A stretch of DNA of 64,000 nucleotides from Unio delphinus (lineage: Eukaryota > Mollusca > Bivalvia > Unionida > Unionidae), in contig JAQISU010000115.1 of assembly GCA_029339505.1 (NCBI GenBank), forward strand, positions 3,559,001 through 3,623,000. Direction: 5' to 3'. Both the position numbers and the translations under genes were made by a program. The notes beneath the pieces are model-generated. The model was not told the origin of the DNA. It saw nothing but the letters and a program-made list of their open reading frames with translations, and ran no database searches. Below, piece by piece: positions 36,801 through 46,459 of the stretch; positions within the stretch are counted from its first letter, which is position 1; every line of letters begins with the position of its first letter.

Positions 36801-37400
36801 CGTCTTAGATCGGTCAATTTATTTCCACGCAACGCATTTGTGAAGTGTTCTATTATTCGTTCTGCTACACAATTGAGTGGCAAAGTCACTGACGACGAGT
36901 ATTTCATTGGTTTTAGTTTTCCTATATCAGGTTTTTCATTTAACGGATATATCCCATAAACAGCTGCTGTTTCAAGGTATGCTCGTTCATAGTATGGTTT
37001 GTCAATTCCAGTTAACAGACCCGGCTTAGAATCACGGCTAACAACGACTGTTTTCTTGTCTTTGAGAATTGGTTCAAATTTGTCTCGTATAATCCATCCG
37101 GTTGATTCTCCGATAATGAATTTCACTCTAAAAAAATACTTTTTGTTGTCAAGTTGTGATATTATCGTAGCTGCGTTTTCGTCGTTCATGGTGGCATCAA
37201 CAACGCCGTCAATTCAAAATGTTGACCAGCTATGAGATGCTCCATTGCGCTTAAATTCAACAGCACAGTCACCAATTTTTTTTTATCAAGCTGTTATCAT
37301 TTATTGCCCGTTTTGGCACATCTTTGAGGGTTCTATCGACATTGAATTTAATATTTTTGTAGGGCTTAATTGCTGATAATCTCTCGAATTCCTCAATCAT
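33872..37400 (-). pseudogene. B-family DNA polymerase-SF1 helicase-HNH fusion, element A copy
   Basis: The start at 37400 reads MIEEFERLSAIKPYKN, a single copy of the motif that is amplified in element B. A conserved N-terminal domain follows at 36740-37189. The palm domain (about 35263-36333) retains SVDMVACYP (motif A) and RRIIGKFTQGG (motif B), and motif C is VAVDSFYI. The SF1 helicase lies at 34050-35063 and onward, with TPTHRLAREI, VIIWDEI, MCGDHGQPPPF, TIHSSQGLT and YLAVSRV. The C-terminal HNH region is damaged by a deletion of about 7 bases. There are several frameshifts, including at an A9 run near 37280, and stops. It is dead but informative because its domain order equals that of B. 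Confidence 0.92.
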
Positions 37401-37439
37401 ATAATAAAAACAAGTATTTAAGTAAGAAATTAATATATA
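37401..37439. promoter_or_regulatory. Divergent start region, polymerase / Cys-rich gene, element A
   Basis: Only 39 bp, nearly all A and T, separate the divergent start codons at 37400 (minus) and 37440 (plus). The matching gap in element B is 42 bp (49329-49370). A compact two-way promoter is likely. Confidence 0.5.
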
Positions 37440-37673
37440 ATGAATCACTGCAAATGGCTTATGATTGGATCAACAACCCCGTGTAACAAATCATGCAGAA
37501 GCGAATTCTGTGGGTATCATTTACAAAGCGTTCGATACAGGGAACTAAAACGCTATTATGACAAACGAATAATAAATACAGTCATTGACCCCAACGATGA
37601 CAAAATCATAAAGACCCCTCAAGATAATATCCAGAGACTTATAATTAAAGCAAATAATAAATTAGACAAATAG
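37440..37673 (+). CDS. Cys-rich putative zinc-binding protein, element A copy (shortened)
   Basis: This 77-residue frame begins MNHCKWLMIGSTTPCNKSC and shares its start, its C..H pair and the block RYRELKRYYDKRI with the 125-residue protein of element B. About 30 residues, including the CIRC and CIDC pairs of the partner, are missing here without loss of frame. The function is unknown; the cysteine spacing suggests zinc binding. Confidence 0.7.
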   Translation: MNHCKWLMIGSTTPCNKSCRSEFCGYHLQSVRYRELKRYYDKRIINTVIDPNDDKIIKTPQDNIQRLIIKANNKLDK

Positions 37674-37686
37674 TATTATTATACAA

Positions 37687-38178
37687 ATGAACCAAGAATT
37701 CCAACCACATCCCGTGCTTGTTAATTATGAAGCATCTCGTGATGGTATTATCAGAAACCGTAGACTGAAGAAGCCAGTTGGTTTTGTGACTAATCGAGGG
37801 TATTTGATGTTTACTGCTGGGACGAAAAATTATTATTGTCACAGATTCGTCTTCGAGGTGTTTAATGGAATAATCAGGGATGGTTTTGTTATCGATCATA
37901 TTGATTCCGATTCTCAGAATAATTCTTTATCAAATCTACAGGCTATTTCACAAAGTGAGAATTTAAAACGAGGAAAGACTGGGAAATATTCGAAAAAGCG
38001 AGGCCTATAAAATCATTTAATACAGTAACTAACGAAGAAAAAATATTCCAATCTATGAATGAAGCCGGTAAATATTTAAATATTTGTATACCCTCGGTAC
38101 AATTTGTTGCAGAACGAGTACAAAATTTGGCTTTTTCTAAAAAAAATTGAACAAAAAATTCGATTTTCGTATGTCTAA
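37687..38178 (+). pseudogene. HNH endonuclease (NUMOD-type), element A copy
   Basis: The first 107 codons are open and show the NUMOD4-like start (NYEASRDGIIRNR) and HNH_3 core (HRFVFEVFNG, VIDHIDSDSQNNSLSNLQAI, SQSEN). A frameshift after KKRGL and further damage break the C-terminal NUMOD1-like repeat, which is still recognisable to 38178. The partner at 48434-48940 is intact. Confidence 0.85.
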
Positions 38179-38521
38179 CACCAAGGGAGATAACTCGTTT
38201 AGTTATATTTAAGGGTTATGAAATATTTATCTCCCTTGTGTGTCGCCGATTTTGATTGGCTGGTTTTAACTGTCACGATTCTCAGCGGATATAATCCATA
38301 TTCTGTTTTGTAAGAAAACGAATCAAATATATAGTGTTTACAAACAATTGTATTCTTTTTTTAGTGTTTTATGCAAATATTCGGTCTCATTTAATTGTTG
38401 TGAAACACCATTGACAAGTATTGGGAAAATAAAATAACACACCCTGTGGATTGACGATGCTGTATTAGTCACCTTATATACCATATGAAAGGTATTAAGC
38501 TTGGGGCTTTCAAAAGCCAAT

Positions 38522-38628
38522 CCGACCGATCAAAACTAACCCACGCCGTTGACACAACGCGTGGTTGTCTTTTGTCAATCGTGCAACCGGGTTGATTTCA
38601 TGGGTTTCTTTTGATTGGTCGGACGGCC
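38522..38628. repeat. Small fold-back (MITE-like) unit
   Basis: The arms CCGACCGATCAAAACTAACC and the inverse of GGTTTCTTTTGATTGGTCGG pair over 22 bp with three mismatches around a 60-bp centre. Confidence 0.6.
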
Positions 38629-39176
38629 GTAGAAAATCCGCCCCGTCGTTTCATGTTTGTATCGTCTAGTGCTGTCCCATCATCATCATTGTATCATATG
38701 CCATATATCATCATTGTATATAATTCATCCTTAATTAAGTTAATTAATATGTTTGCCTACAATCTGCCAAACACTCGATGGAGATTACCGGCATCGTAAG
38801 TACATGTAGTGACGTCCCCCAAGCATATCTTCTGGGCTGTCGAATATGGCGTTTTTCACGTTAGGCCTCCCACCGGAGATTTATGTTTCGGAAGACCCCC
38901 CTTGGGGGGATTTGGGCTTACTCGGATGTGAAGGCAACCAAGGAGTTCCAAGGATGTGTTGTCGTATATGTAACCTCTGGGTCTCTTTCACGTCATTTGA
39001 CGCGAAAGGGGTTTCCAAATGGGGTTTTCATGTATGTGCTGTACTTAATTAAGTAACCTCTGGTAGTCTCCGATGAAATCACACCTGAGGCGCCCAATGG
39101 GGTTCATCGTATTCTCTGAACGTGCTAAGATGACAAACACCTTATCACGGACAGGGTTCACATATCATTGTATATA

Positions 39177-39294
<118 letters not shown>

Positions 39295-39401
39295 AAAATA
39301 AACTCTGGACATGCTAAGATGACAAACACCTTATCACGGACAGAGTTTATTTTTGAAAAATGAATTAGAAATATGTATTATCATATATAAATTCTGAAAA
39401 T

Positions 39402-39736
39402 ATGAATAACATTATAGCTGAAATTTCAAAATTAAAAAAAAACAAGATATTATGTTATCTGACAATTTAATCCCTGACCAAATTATGTCTGACTTTCAAG
39501 ATATAGAATACGATATTAAACAATAACAAATATATCCTGTCAAAGAAGTATGCGCTGATAAAAATAAATCCAGAATTCTATTCGGGACTCTCTTCCATTC
39601 TGTAGTGACATAAGTGTGTTTGTCCCGTTATTTACTATCGTAGAGGGAATACGAAAAGAAATGGGCCGAGATTATGAATTGAAAAAAACAAGTTAATTCC
39701 AAGATTAGAAATATACGGGCGTTAATTCAAGAAAAT
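39402..39736 (+). pseudogene. Small unknown gene, element A copy
   Basis: This is a degenerate homologue of the frame at 48042-48434, matching from MNNIIAEISKLK at 39402 to the end LIQEN. Several single-base gaps break it. No function can be assigned. Confidence 0.7.
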
Positions 39737-39797
39737 GAAAAAAAACCCATCTGGATACAACTAACGATTTGACAGTATAAATACAGGGTATATAATT

Positions 39798-40407
39798 GAT
39801 CAAACAACAACTAGATTGGCTCTTGAGCGACTAGATTCAATTAAGAGATTTATACCAATCCGCGACTCTGTCAGAAATAAACTACAAGCTAGACAAAGTT
39901 TACAAACGGATTTTGCTGCGGGACCTGAAGAGTTGTTTAAACAAATAACCACAGCAACGAAAGGTGTAATATCAGCTACTGAGCGTGCTATATACGGAGA
40001 TGTTCCTAAGGAAGGTAAAAGAAAAGAAGAGGGTCTTATTCCTGTACTTGAAAAACTAGCACCAAAAACAAAAAATATCAACGGAAACTGAAAAAACTGA
40101 ACCACCTACTAATCCGAAAAAAAACGACTGTTTCTTTGTTGAATAAATTTACTGATAATGCTAAAACATTAATAAAAAAAATTTAATTTATTCAAACCAA
40201 AGGATTATCAAGCTTTGGTGATTTTGCTGCTAAAAGCTATAATTCAAAAAAAGAGTTTTTAAAAGACGAGTATAAGGATGATAAAATATCAAGTAATGAT
40301 TGGTCTGATAATTTGTATAAAATAAATAAAGAGATTGGTCGTTTGAATAAGGATGACATGGGGTATAAGGAATTTCAAAAGGGAATCAGTAATTATAAAA
40401 AAGAACT
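39798..40407 (+). pseudogene. R/K-rich virion-cluster gene of element A, 5' part (split by element B)
   Basis: This is homologous to 46460-47517 of element B (RLALERLDSIKRFIPIRDSV, then RNKLQARQSLQTDF). It carries at least one frameshift near 40080. The reading is cut at 40407, where element B begins; the remainder resumes at 55472. A TATAAATA box lies at 39776-39783, just upstream. The product is unknown, helical and basic, and its place beside the minor virion and capsid genes suggests a virion role. Confidence 0.85.
40403..40407. repeat. Target-site duplication of element B, left
   Basis: GAACT here is repeated at 55472-55476, right outside the other end of element B. This proves insertion into the gene of element A. 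Confidence 0.9.
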
Positions 40408-40693
40408 AGCAGCAGAGAGGGTGAGCCGGACAACATTTTTAGACAAGTTTTCACTGAAATCACGCTTAAAAACAATGAAACCAGTGACATCAGGGCCCAA
40501 ATGTGTGTGTGTTTCATGGATTAGGTCCAAAAAAAAAAAATATGAAAAAATCAATGAAATTAATGAAATCCTCCATCGATTTTTGGGAAAAAAGGGACTA
40601 CAACATCGTTGTCACTTACTAGAACTTTCAGTTGGGGTTAACCGAATATTTGATCCAGTCCGATACGATATCGTGTTCGAAGGTCATGTAAAT
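40408..40693. repeat. Left terminal inverted repeat of element B
   Basis: Matches the reverse complement of 55175-55471 almost perfectly, apart from A/T-run lengths, a few bases and a 12-bp gap. The non-overlapping middle is unlike the repeats of element A, although the first 14 bases and the ATPase-derived inner part are shared. Confidence 0.95.
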
Positions 40694-40710
40694 CACTACG
40701 ACGAAAATCA

Positions 40711-42084
40711 CTACGACTTTACAAATAGACTAATTTGTAAAACCTCCTCTTGTAAATCAATCAGATTATTAGACTGGTCAGTGAGTTTGAAATTAATTCT
40801 GGTTAATGAATTATTATGACATCGCATATAGACTGGATTCACCGGGGACTCAATTATTAAAAACCCTGGAGGAGCTGTTGGTACAAATGAATACAAAATA
40901 TATCCCTGCTGAGCTTGATTTGATCGTTCTAAATTTATTTGATAGCTTCCTTCGATCACATCACATACTAAATTGAGCGCAATCACCGTTGAAATATTCA
41001 CATTGAACGGAGCAATATGCCTGCCACCACCATCTGGGTCATTATTATGGGTCAGGATAGTTGTTTGTGGTTGTGATGGTGTTTTTTTCCACGTATCATG
41101 GATTTTTTTTAAACCTTCATCGATGGCATCATCGAGAGATTTTTGTAGTTCTAAGAGATTATATCCTGGTAGTTTGAATGTTGGAATATCTCTTATGCGG
41201 ATCTTATAGTCTATTGCAAATAAATCTCTTGTTTTAGGACTACTGTCACCTAATACCTCTTGAATAATTTGTGAATGAAATGTTTCCATGTCATTGATGA
41301 TTTTGTTACATGTTTCTACGACACTGATAAATTCATCTCGGGTGAGAGTGCCTGATCTAAGGGATATAAACAACAACGAAATATCGTTATTGAAAGCTGT
41401 GAAATTTTCAGTGATTTTATCCCGGTTAGCAAGATGATGAATAAGTCTTATTTTTTCATCATATTCTACTCTAATGAAAAAATACGACTTATCATAATAT
41501 CTATAGCTTTTTATTGGACTATCAGATTTTGTCCTGTCGGTGATATAATCAGTTTTTTGTGGTTCTGGTAATTTAACGGTTTTTCCACCGGGTGGTAATT
41601 CAGGCCATCCTAGTACGGTTCTAATAGAACTCTGATAGATATCTACGACGTATCCTTCTGTGCTTATTTCAATGGCAGATGATAGTGTCGGCACATGAAC
41701 TGTTATAGCTATTTTTGACTCTACTCCAGTAATCGATTTTATTCTACGCGCGAATTCATCATTGATTTGTTCAATTTGGTATGATCCGGTTGGTATGGAA
41801 ACAACATTCCAGTCTGGGGTACCGTCGGGTTTATTCTTATTTGCAAATACCAGGGAATTATTCGGTTGATGACCACCAAATGATTTTGACCTAATATTTG
41901 GCCAATTGTGGTATACTCGTAATTTTGCTAGCGCTATCTCCTTCACTGGGACCGGAGAGGGGAAATTCACACTGAATTCTGGATTCGTTGAGGTTATTGA
42001 GATCATGCTTGTTTGTACTGGGTTTGTGTTCTCCACTATTTGTTGAAGTAATTCCATCGGTGTTGTCATTGTTATTATACTCAT
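40711..42084 (-). CDS. Penton-like minor capsid protein, element B
   Basis: This is an intact 457-residue protein. Its first ~150 residues (SMISITSTNPEFSVNFPSPV, KEIALAKLRVYHNWPN, NNSLVF, VSIPTGSYQIEQINDEFARR) fit a conserved Polinton virion protein. Family knowledge links it to the penton/minor jelly-roll class, though I could not test the fold. The middle is helical and charged, and the end SLFVKS is conserved in element A. The gene starts inside the preceding two-TM gene (194-bp overlap, different frame) and ends at the terminal repeat. Penton identity is an inference. Confidence 0.6.
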   Translation of the reverse strand: MSIITMTTPMELLQQIVENTNPVQTSMISITSTNPEFSVNFPSPVPVKEIALAKLRVYHNWPNIRSKSFGGHQPNNSLVFANKNKPDGTPDWNVVSIPTGSYQIEQINDEFARRIKSITGVESKIAITVHVPTLSSAIEISTEGYVVDIYQSSIRTVLGWPELPPGGKTVKLPEPQKTDYITDRTKSDSPIKSYRYYDKSYFFIRVEYDEKIRLIHHLANRDKITENFTAFNNDISLLFISLRSGTLTRDEFISVVETCNKIINDMETFHSQIIQEVLGDSSPKTRDLFAIDYKIRIRDIPTFKLPGYNLLELQKSLDDAIDEGLKKIHDTWKKTPSQPQTTILTHNNDPDGGGRHIAPFNVNISTVIALNLVCDVIEGSYQINLERSNQAQQGYILYSFVPTAPPGFLIIESPVNPVYMRCHNNSLTRINFKLTDQSNNLIDLQEEVLQISLFVKS

Positions 42085-42538
42085 GTTTTTGTATTTCTAA
42101 TTTTGACATCGCAGAATCATATATATCTACCATCGCTGAAAACTCACTCTCTGATATAATTGTATCATCGAGCGATGACGATATCAATGAGGATAATTGC
42201 GAGTATGCAGTAGACACAACATGAAATTGAATTATGTAGTCTTGTAGTTTCCGTTGGCTGCATGAGGATATTTTTTTTGTGATTATTGAAATAATTCCAG
42301 CGATTGTTGTTGCCGCAGAAATGCAAATTGGAACAGCTATCGGGGCCATCATTGTCACTGAAGACAGTATAATACCGGCTCCGGTGATTACACCACTCAC
42401 TGAATACACAGTAACATCAATTGCGGTAATTCTCCTGCGATATTTTTTAATTTTCAATTCATACTCCTCAGACAGGGTTTTGAGTCTAGTTTGATATTCT
42501 CTGACCTGATCATAGCGATATTGCGATGATGAAATCAT
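41891..42538 (-). CDS. Two-transmembrane protein of unknown function, element B
   Basis: The protein has an N-terminal basic, helical stretch (QTRLKTLSEEYELKIKKYRR) followed by two adjacent hydrophobic segments at about residues 43-66 and 68-90 (VYSVSGVITGAGIILSSVTM and PIAVPICISAATTIAGIISI). A polar helix and a low-complexity Asn/Ser tail come after. The last ~65 codons overlap the penton-like gene in another frame, and their composition suggests that the overlap shapes the tail. A palindromic motif TTGAAAACGCTAGCGTT lies about 30 bp before the start. A membrane role in virion assembly or entry is a guess. Confidence 0.75.
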   Translation of the reverse strand: MISSSQYRYDQVREYQTRLKTLSEEYELKIKKYRRRITAIDVTVYSVSGVITGAGIILSSVTMMAPIAVPICISAATTIAGIISIITKKISSCSQRKLQDYIIQFHVVSTAYSQLSSLISSSLDDTIISESEFSAMVDIYDSAMSKLEIQKHEYNNNDNTDGITSTNSGEHKPSTNKHDLNNLNESRIQCEFPLSGPSEGDSASKITSIPQLAKY

Positions 42539-42586
42539 TTTTTATTTTAACAACGCTAGCGTTTTCAATTGTGAAATCCTTTCAAT

Positions 42587-43519
42587 TTATTTACTTAAAT
42601 CCGCTACGAATTCCACATACCATGATACCAGAGCTCTAGCCAAAGTTGTATCAGTAGATGTGATTGTGAACTTTTCATTTGTACCCTTGTCGATGATCGT
42701 TGAAATCGTATTATTGACCCCGGATGAACTGGACGATGAAATATTAAATTGAGCCGTTGTCACCAGTGTTAATCGATAAATACCTTTAACGGTTGCAGTG
42801 ATATCTAATGTGTTGTTTGTAGATGACCACTCAAATGATCCGTGTTGGATTGTGTATACCACGTTGTTGGTTTTCTCATGAGGAATTTTTGTTTTTTCAA
42901 TAACTGTTATCATCCTCGAAAGATCACCTTTGACGGCTTCGATGAAGTTTTTCGTCTCATCGATGGATTTTTTAATATCAGGGAGTTTTAGTTCAATTTT
43001 ATCGAATGTAGTTCCAATAAATTTATCAATGATATTTCTACGAAATGCGGTAAACTGTTTTATGTGTTCTTCGGTTTTAGATTGAAGTGTTGCTAGTTCT
43101 AACGCAGAATCGTTGAGAATTTTTAATCGATCTGTAATCGTCGAAACGAGTACACCCGGTTTGAGTTTACCCTGATCGGAAAATAACGCGATAGTATCCT
43201 CGATTGCGTTTTGTTGTTTAACTAAAATATCATCCAGAGAGATATTACTGGTTTTCAATTTACCCTGATCGGAAAATAGCGCAACGGTGTTCTCGATTGC
43301 GTTTTGTTGTTTAACTAAAATATCATCCAGAGAAATATTACTAGATTTCAATTTACCCTGTTTGTCTTGAAATACAACTATTTCATTCGGGTCAACACTT
43401 GTTAAGTTCAACGTCTCAGCTATTTCATCTTTAATTTTTTTTGTTATATCCTTGATAGAATCAGGTGGTGCAGAGCCATCGGGTTTGGGTTTCAAAGATC
43501 TCCCCCAAATATCAATCAT
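42587..43519 (-). CDS. Fiber-like putative attachment protein, element B
   Basis: This 310-residue protein begins MIDIWGR. It carries two tandem 31-residue repeats at about 54-115 (each with QGKLK.SNISLDDILVKQQN and A.E.T.ALFSD), then a long helical, coiled-coil-like stretch and a beta-rich Ser/Thr C-terminal domain. The N-terminus is conserved with the element A protein, but the C-terminal domain is strongly divergent. That pattern is expected of a capsid-anchored fiber with a variable knob. The start codon lies one base after the protease stop codon. No sequence family is recognised, so the fiber role is inferred from layout. Confidence 0.55.
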   Translation of the reverse strand: MIDIWGRSLKPKPDGSAPPDSIKDITKKIKDEIAETLNLTSVDPNEIVVFQDKQGKLKSSNISLDDILVKQQNAIENTVALFSDQGKLKTSNISLDDILVKQQNAIEDTIALFSDQGKLKPGVLVSTITDRLKILNDSALELATLQSKTEEHIKQFTAFRRNIIDKFIGTTFDKIELKLPDIKKSIDETKNFIEAVKGDLSRMITVIEKTKIPHEKTNNVVYTIQHGSFEWSSTNNTLDITATVKGIYRLTLVTTAQFNISSSSSSGVNNTISTIIDKGTNEKFTITSTDTTLARALVSWYVEFVADLSK

Positions 43520-43520
43520 G

Positions 43521-43952
43521 TTATTGTAAAACTCTTTCTCTCTCTAAAAAGCGATTGCTGGTGTAGTCATTTACGACAATATGAGGTGGTTTTCTAGATG
43601 CTGAAATAGCATCAAGGACATTTAATACTTCACTGCCGCATATTGGTGGGTCATTGATTTGTTGTGTTGGTAGCGTAGAATACCAAGTCTTCATTGGAAG
43701 GGTTTTTATATACCGCATAAACTCTTTTGGTGGGGCTAATCCATATGAATCAAAATAGACAATCCCACGTGGATCAATAGCGTATGCAACCCAGTGAGTT
43801 CCAGGTCCGGTGCTGTTATCGAGATTAATAATACCTGTTTCAGTTTTGTTTGGTTGATGTGGTAATTGATCTTTCATAAAAACACCTCTGAAATGTTTAA
43901 TCGCTAGTTTTTTAGCAGCATCCATTAAATCAAAATTGGACATTGGAATCAT
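43521..43952 (-). CDS. Adenain-like maturation cysteine protease, element B
   Basis: The protein has about 143 residues from MIPMSNFDLMDAAKK, a start chosen because it lies 12 bp after the pX stop codon. It shows FRGVFMKDQLP, GIINLD, the catalytic His in THWVAYA, the acid in VYFDSYGL, and the Gln and Cys in QQINDPPICGSEV. The Gln-x6-Cys spacing matches adenovirus protease. The enzyme would cut virion precursors during maturation. It forms a tight series with pX upstream and fiber downstream. The copy in element A has lost the acidic residue. Confidence 0.92.
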   Translation of the reverse strand: MIPMSNFDLMDAAKKLAIKHFRGVFMKDQLPHQPNKTETGIINLDNSTGPGTHWVAYAIDPRGIVYFDSYGLAPPKEFMRYIKTLPMKTWYSTLPTQQINDPPICGSEVLNVLDAISASRKPPHIVVNDYTSNRFLERERVLQ

Positions 43953-43963
43953 AGACTCCTCAA

Positions 43964-44503
43964 TTAATAAATCGTTCCTGGTAGTCTCAGGCCTGATCCG
44001 TGAACGGATCTCCCGCTGTACCATGAATACGGGGTCCCTGGTAGTCTTAGACCCTTTCCGCTGTACCACGAATACGGGGTTCCTGGTAGTCTTAGACCCA
44101 ATCCTTGAACGGATCGTCTCTTTTTTTTATATCCTTGTCCAGCTGCCTTTTTCAACGCCATTCCTGCTGAAGTACCAACGGCTCCTAACGCCGCTGCTTT
44201 AGCCACTGCTGGGGCTGCTGCTGCAATCAATGCTGGTATTGCAGCTAACAATGGAAATATACCGCCTGTTTTAATCATATTTTTGATAGCAGCCGCAGAA
44301 AGAGTAATCTGAACACCTTTTTTATCCTTGAAAGCATCATTGAAATGTTTCACCTGACGAGTTGTCAGCGATAATTTTTTTGCACCACCAGTCATTTGAT
44401 TAGGTTTCAACGTGATTGTGGTTCCACATTTTTTAGCCGATTCTGATTGCAATTTTTTGATTTGACCAGGAGTTAACGTAACACTAATAACACTATATGA
44501 CAT
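43964..44503 (-). CDS. pX-like virion core/minor capsid protein, element B
   Basis: This 179-residue protein begins MSYSVISVTLTPGQIKKLQS. It has three spaced LT..Q-type segments (LTPGQ, LTTRQ, LSAAA) and a glycine/alanine hydrophobic segment (FPLLAAIPALIAAAAPAVAK), followed by a basic patch (GYKKKRR) and a tail with three copies of a 14-residue unit GLRLPGTPYSWYSG, the last partial. This layout is typical of a conserved Polinton/adintovirus virion protein often compared to adenovirus pX. The upstream sequence has a TATATATA run right before the ATG. The hydrophobic segment may interact with membranes. Confidence 0.65.
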   Translation of the reverse strand: MSYSVISVTLTPGQIKKLQSESAKKCGTTITLKPNQMTGGAKKLSLTTRQVKHFNDAFKDKKGVQITLSAAAIKNMIKTGGIFPLLAAIPALIAAAAPAVAKAAALGAVGTSAGMALKKAAGQGYKKKRRSVQGLGLRLPGTPYSWYSGKGLRLPGTPYSWYSGRSVHGSGLRLPGTIY

Positions 44504-44542
44504 TATATATAATTGATTGATTCTAATTCAATGAAAAATCGT

Positions 44543-45940
44543 TCAAAGATTTTCTACTGGGGCATCTACCACTCTCATTCTTCCTCCAACACCTTCAAGT
44601 AGCATTGATTTATCACTGAGAATGACAGCAACCGCTCTATAATCAGCAATAGTAGCAGGACGAGTCACATTAGCTCTAAAGTGTATATCAACAACTGACT
44701 GTCTTGTCAAATCGAGATGTTCCAGTGAGAAGTAATAGATCGGATACAGATTTTTAAAATCATATTGTGATATTTGCAAACCAGTATCCACATTTTGGTC
44801 GCGTGCCATAAATGACAACAGACGATGATAAACTCGTGCAATATGATTTTCTGTGTAATTAAGTTGTATATCCTCAGATGGTTCCTGATGGCCGTTTATT
44901 CTCAGTGAGACGTCTTTCACACCTAATTGATCAAATATCATATGACTGAAACGTTGATTGCCAACTCGTGTGATATCCTGTAACGCAATAAATATATGAC
45001 GTGGTGCAGCAGTGCCCTGTTTTGATGCTAGATTCCACGTAAACACATTATTAACATTTGATTGTTTAACATCTGTACTCACGGTTAGCCAACTCAACAA
45101 CGACTTTCCTCCTTGGTCCATAAATGATAGTAGTCGTTGTTCTTCGGTGATTGCTGGAGTCAACACTGGCATCCACAATGATATTTTTGTTAATTTGACT
45201 TTACCGGCATCAGCATTGGGGGCTGCAGCATCTGCTGGAATCCTCCAAATTGCGTCATTATCATCACCCTTTCGTACAAGCGATACTGTATGCTTCGCTC
45301 CATAAATAACTTTTCGGACGTTTCTACAGAATCCAAATATGTGATGCAGTGGAATCGCGCATGAAAATGATTTACGCGCTCCTTGCAACATTGAGTTTCG
45401 TGTTGCAGCTCCTAGATTGAAATTAGTATCGTTGTTTATAATCATATCCTCGATACCAGCAGGGGTATTATCACGTTTTTTTGGTTGTCCTACAACAAAT
45501 GGATTTACTTCAGCGGTATTCTTAGCATCTTTTGCAAACATCATAGAAGGTCCTGCTGATCTTGTATAATCATCAGAATATCTCGCTAATCCGATTATTG
45601 TTGTAGCCACATCAACATCACGATCTATCAACTCGATTTCTTTTCCATCAATGAGATATCTAGCACTCTCAAATAACGCCATGATACCATTATTGACAAA
45701 ACCGACTTGAGTATCATCTGGATACTCTGTATCATTTGTTCGTATAATCTCTCCTTCGATTTCGATAAACGCTTCACAGGGCAAAAAGTATTTACTGGTA
45801 TCATGGACTTGAAGATCAATTCTTGCTCGACTATTTGAGTCTATGGCATGATAGGCGTAATATTGATAATCGCGTACAGAATCATTCTTGGAGACTCGGG
45901 CGTCTATATCAAATGCTGGATCAGGTGACCTTTTGAACAT
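44543..45940 (-). CDS. Major capsid protein (double jelly-roll type), element B
   Basis: This is an intact 465-residue protein that begins MFKRSPDPAFDIDARVSKND. Conserved stretches include VHDTSKYFLPCEAFIEIEGE, VGFVNNGIMALFESARYLID, PLHHIFGFCRNVRKVIYGAK and RVYHRLLSFMARDQNVDTGL. The length, the gene position next to pX and protease, and the FVNNGI..LFES segment match the double jelly-roll major capsid proteins of Polintons and adintoviruses. It would build the icosahedral shell from trimers. The fold was not modelled. A fold-back motif GAAATCGTAAACGATTTT lies about 30-50 bp before the start. Confidence 0.85.
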   Translation of the reverse strand: MFKRSPDPAFDIDARVSKNDSVRDYQYYAYHAIDSNSRARIDLQVHDTSKYFLPCEAFIEIEGEIIRTNDTEYPDDTQVGFVNNGIMALFESARYLIDGKEIELIDRDVDVATTIIGLARYSDDYTRSAGPSMMFAKDAKNTAEVNPFVVGQPKKRDNTPAGIEDMIINNDTNFNLGAATRNSMLQGARKSFSCAIPLHHIFGFCRNVRKVIYGAKHTVSLVRKGDDNDAIWRIPADAAAPNADAGKVKLTKISLWMPVLTPAITEEQRLLSFMDQGGKSLLSWLTVSTDVKQSNVNNVFTWNLASKQGTAAPRHIFIALQDITRVGNQRFSHMIFDQLGVKDVSLRINGHQEPSEDIQLNYTENHIARVYHRLLSFMARDQNVDTGLQISQYDFKNLYPIYYFSLEHLDLTRQSVVDIHFRANVTRPATIADYRAVAVILSDKSMLLEGVGGRMRVVDAPVENL

Positions 45941-45969
45941 TTTATTCTATTTATCAGAGTCTAAATAGT

Positions 45970-45988
45970 GAAATCGTAAACGATTTTT
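45970..45988. promoter_or_regulatory. Inverted repeat motif of element B
   Basis: GAAATCGTAAACGATTTTT lies between the minor virion gene and the capsid gene, matching the element A copies on the opposite strand. Confidence 0.6.
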
Positions 45989-45994
45989 CCATTC

Positions 45995-46426
45995 TCATCG
46001 TCGTAGTTTTTTAAGGCCACTTCCCGCTATCATGTTTGCAATATTGCTTTGGTCCCCTTGATTTACCATCGACGCTAGTTTTTCATCTACTGCGTTATTT
46101 ATAATTTTACTAACACTTGCAGGCATTTCTTCTGTAGACGGTAACGGTTTTTTTTTCCGCCTCACTAATGATGTTATTTTATCCTTCGCAGTTGAAAACG
46201 CTTTCCCGGCAAGATCTCCAACAGTACTAATACCCATATCACGAATAACATCAATGGCTTTCATTGATAACTGTTTAGCTAACGGCATCACTTTTGGGGC
46301 CATTCTTGAAAAGAATCCTAAAATGGTATTGCCGAGGCCATCTCCATAGTATGCTTTATAAACTGGAAACCGTGAATTAACTACATAGACGAGGGTTGGT
46401 TTATCATGATTGTAGTGTACGATCAT
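45995..46426 (-). CDS. Minor virion protein with glycine-rich core motif, element B
   Basis: This 143-residue basic protein begins MIVHYNHDKPTLVYVVNSRF. It contains YYGDGLGNTILGFFSRMAPK, a G.G...GxFFxRxxPxx segment shared by many Polinton minor virion proteins, then an amphipathic helix and the basic run LVRRKKK. The end is NMIAGSGLKKLRR. It lies just ahead of the capsid gene. The motif TTGAAAACACTATTGTTTTT starts about 26 bp upstream of the ATG. It is probably an internal capsid or cementing protein, by analogy only. Confidence 0.65.
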   Translation of the reverse strand: MIVHYNHDKPTLVYVVNSRFPVYKAYYGDGLGNTILGFFSRMAPKVMPLAKQLSMKAIDVIRDMGISTVGDLAGKAFSTAKDKITSLVRRKKKPLPSTEEMPASVSKIINNAVDEKLASMVNQGDQSNIANMIAGSGLKKLRR

Positions 46427-46459
46427 TATTATAAAAACAATAGTGTTTTCAATTGTTAT

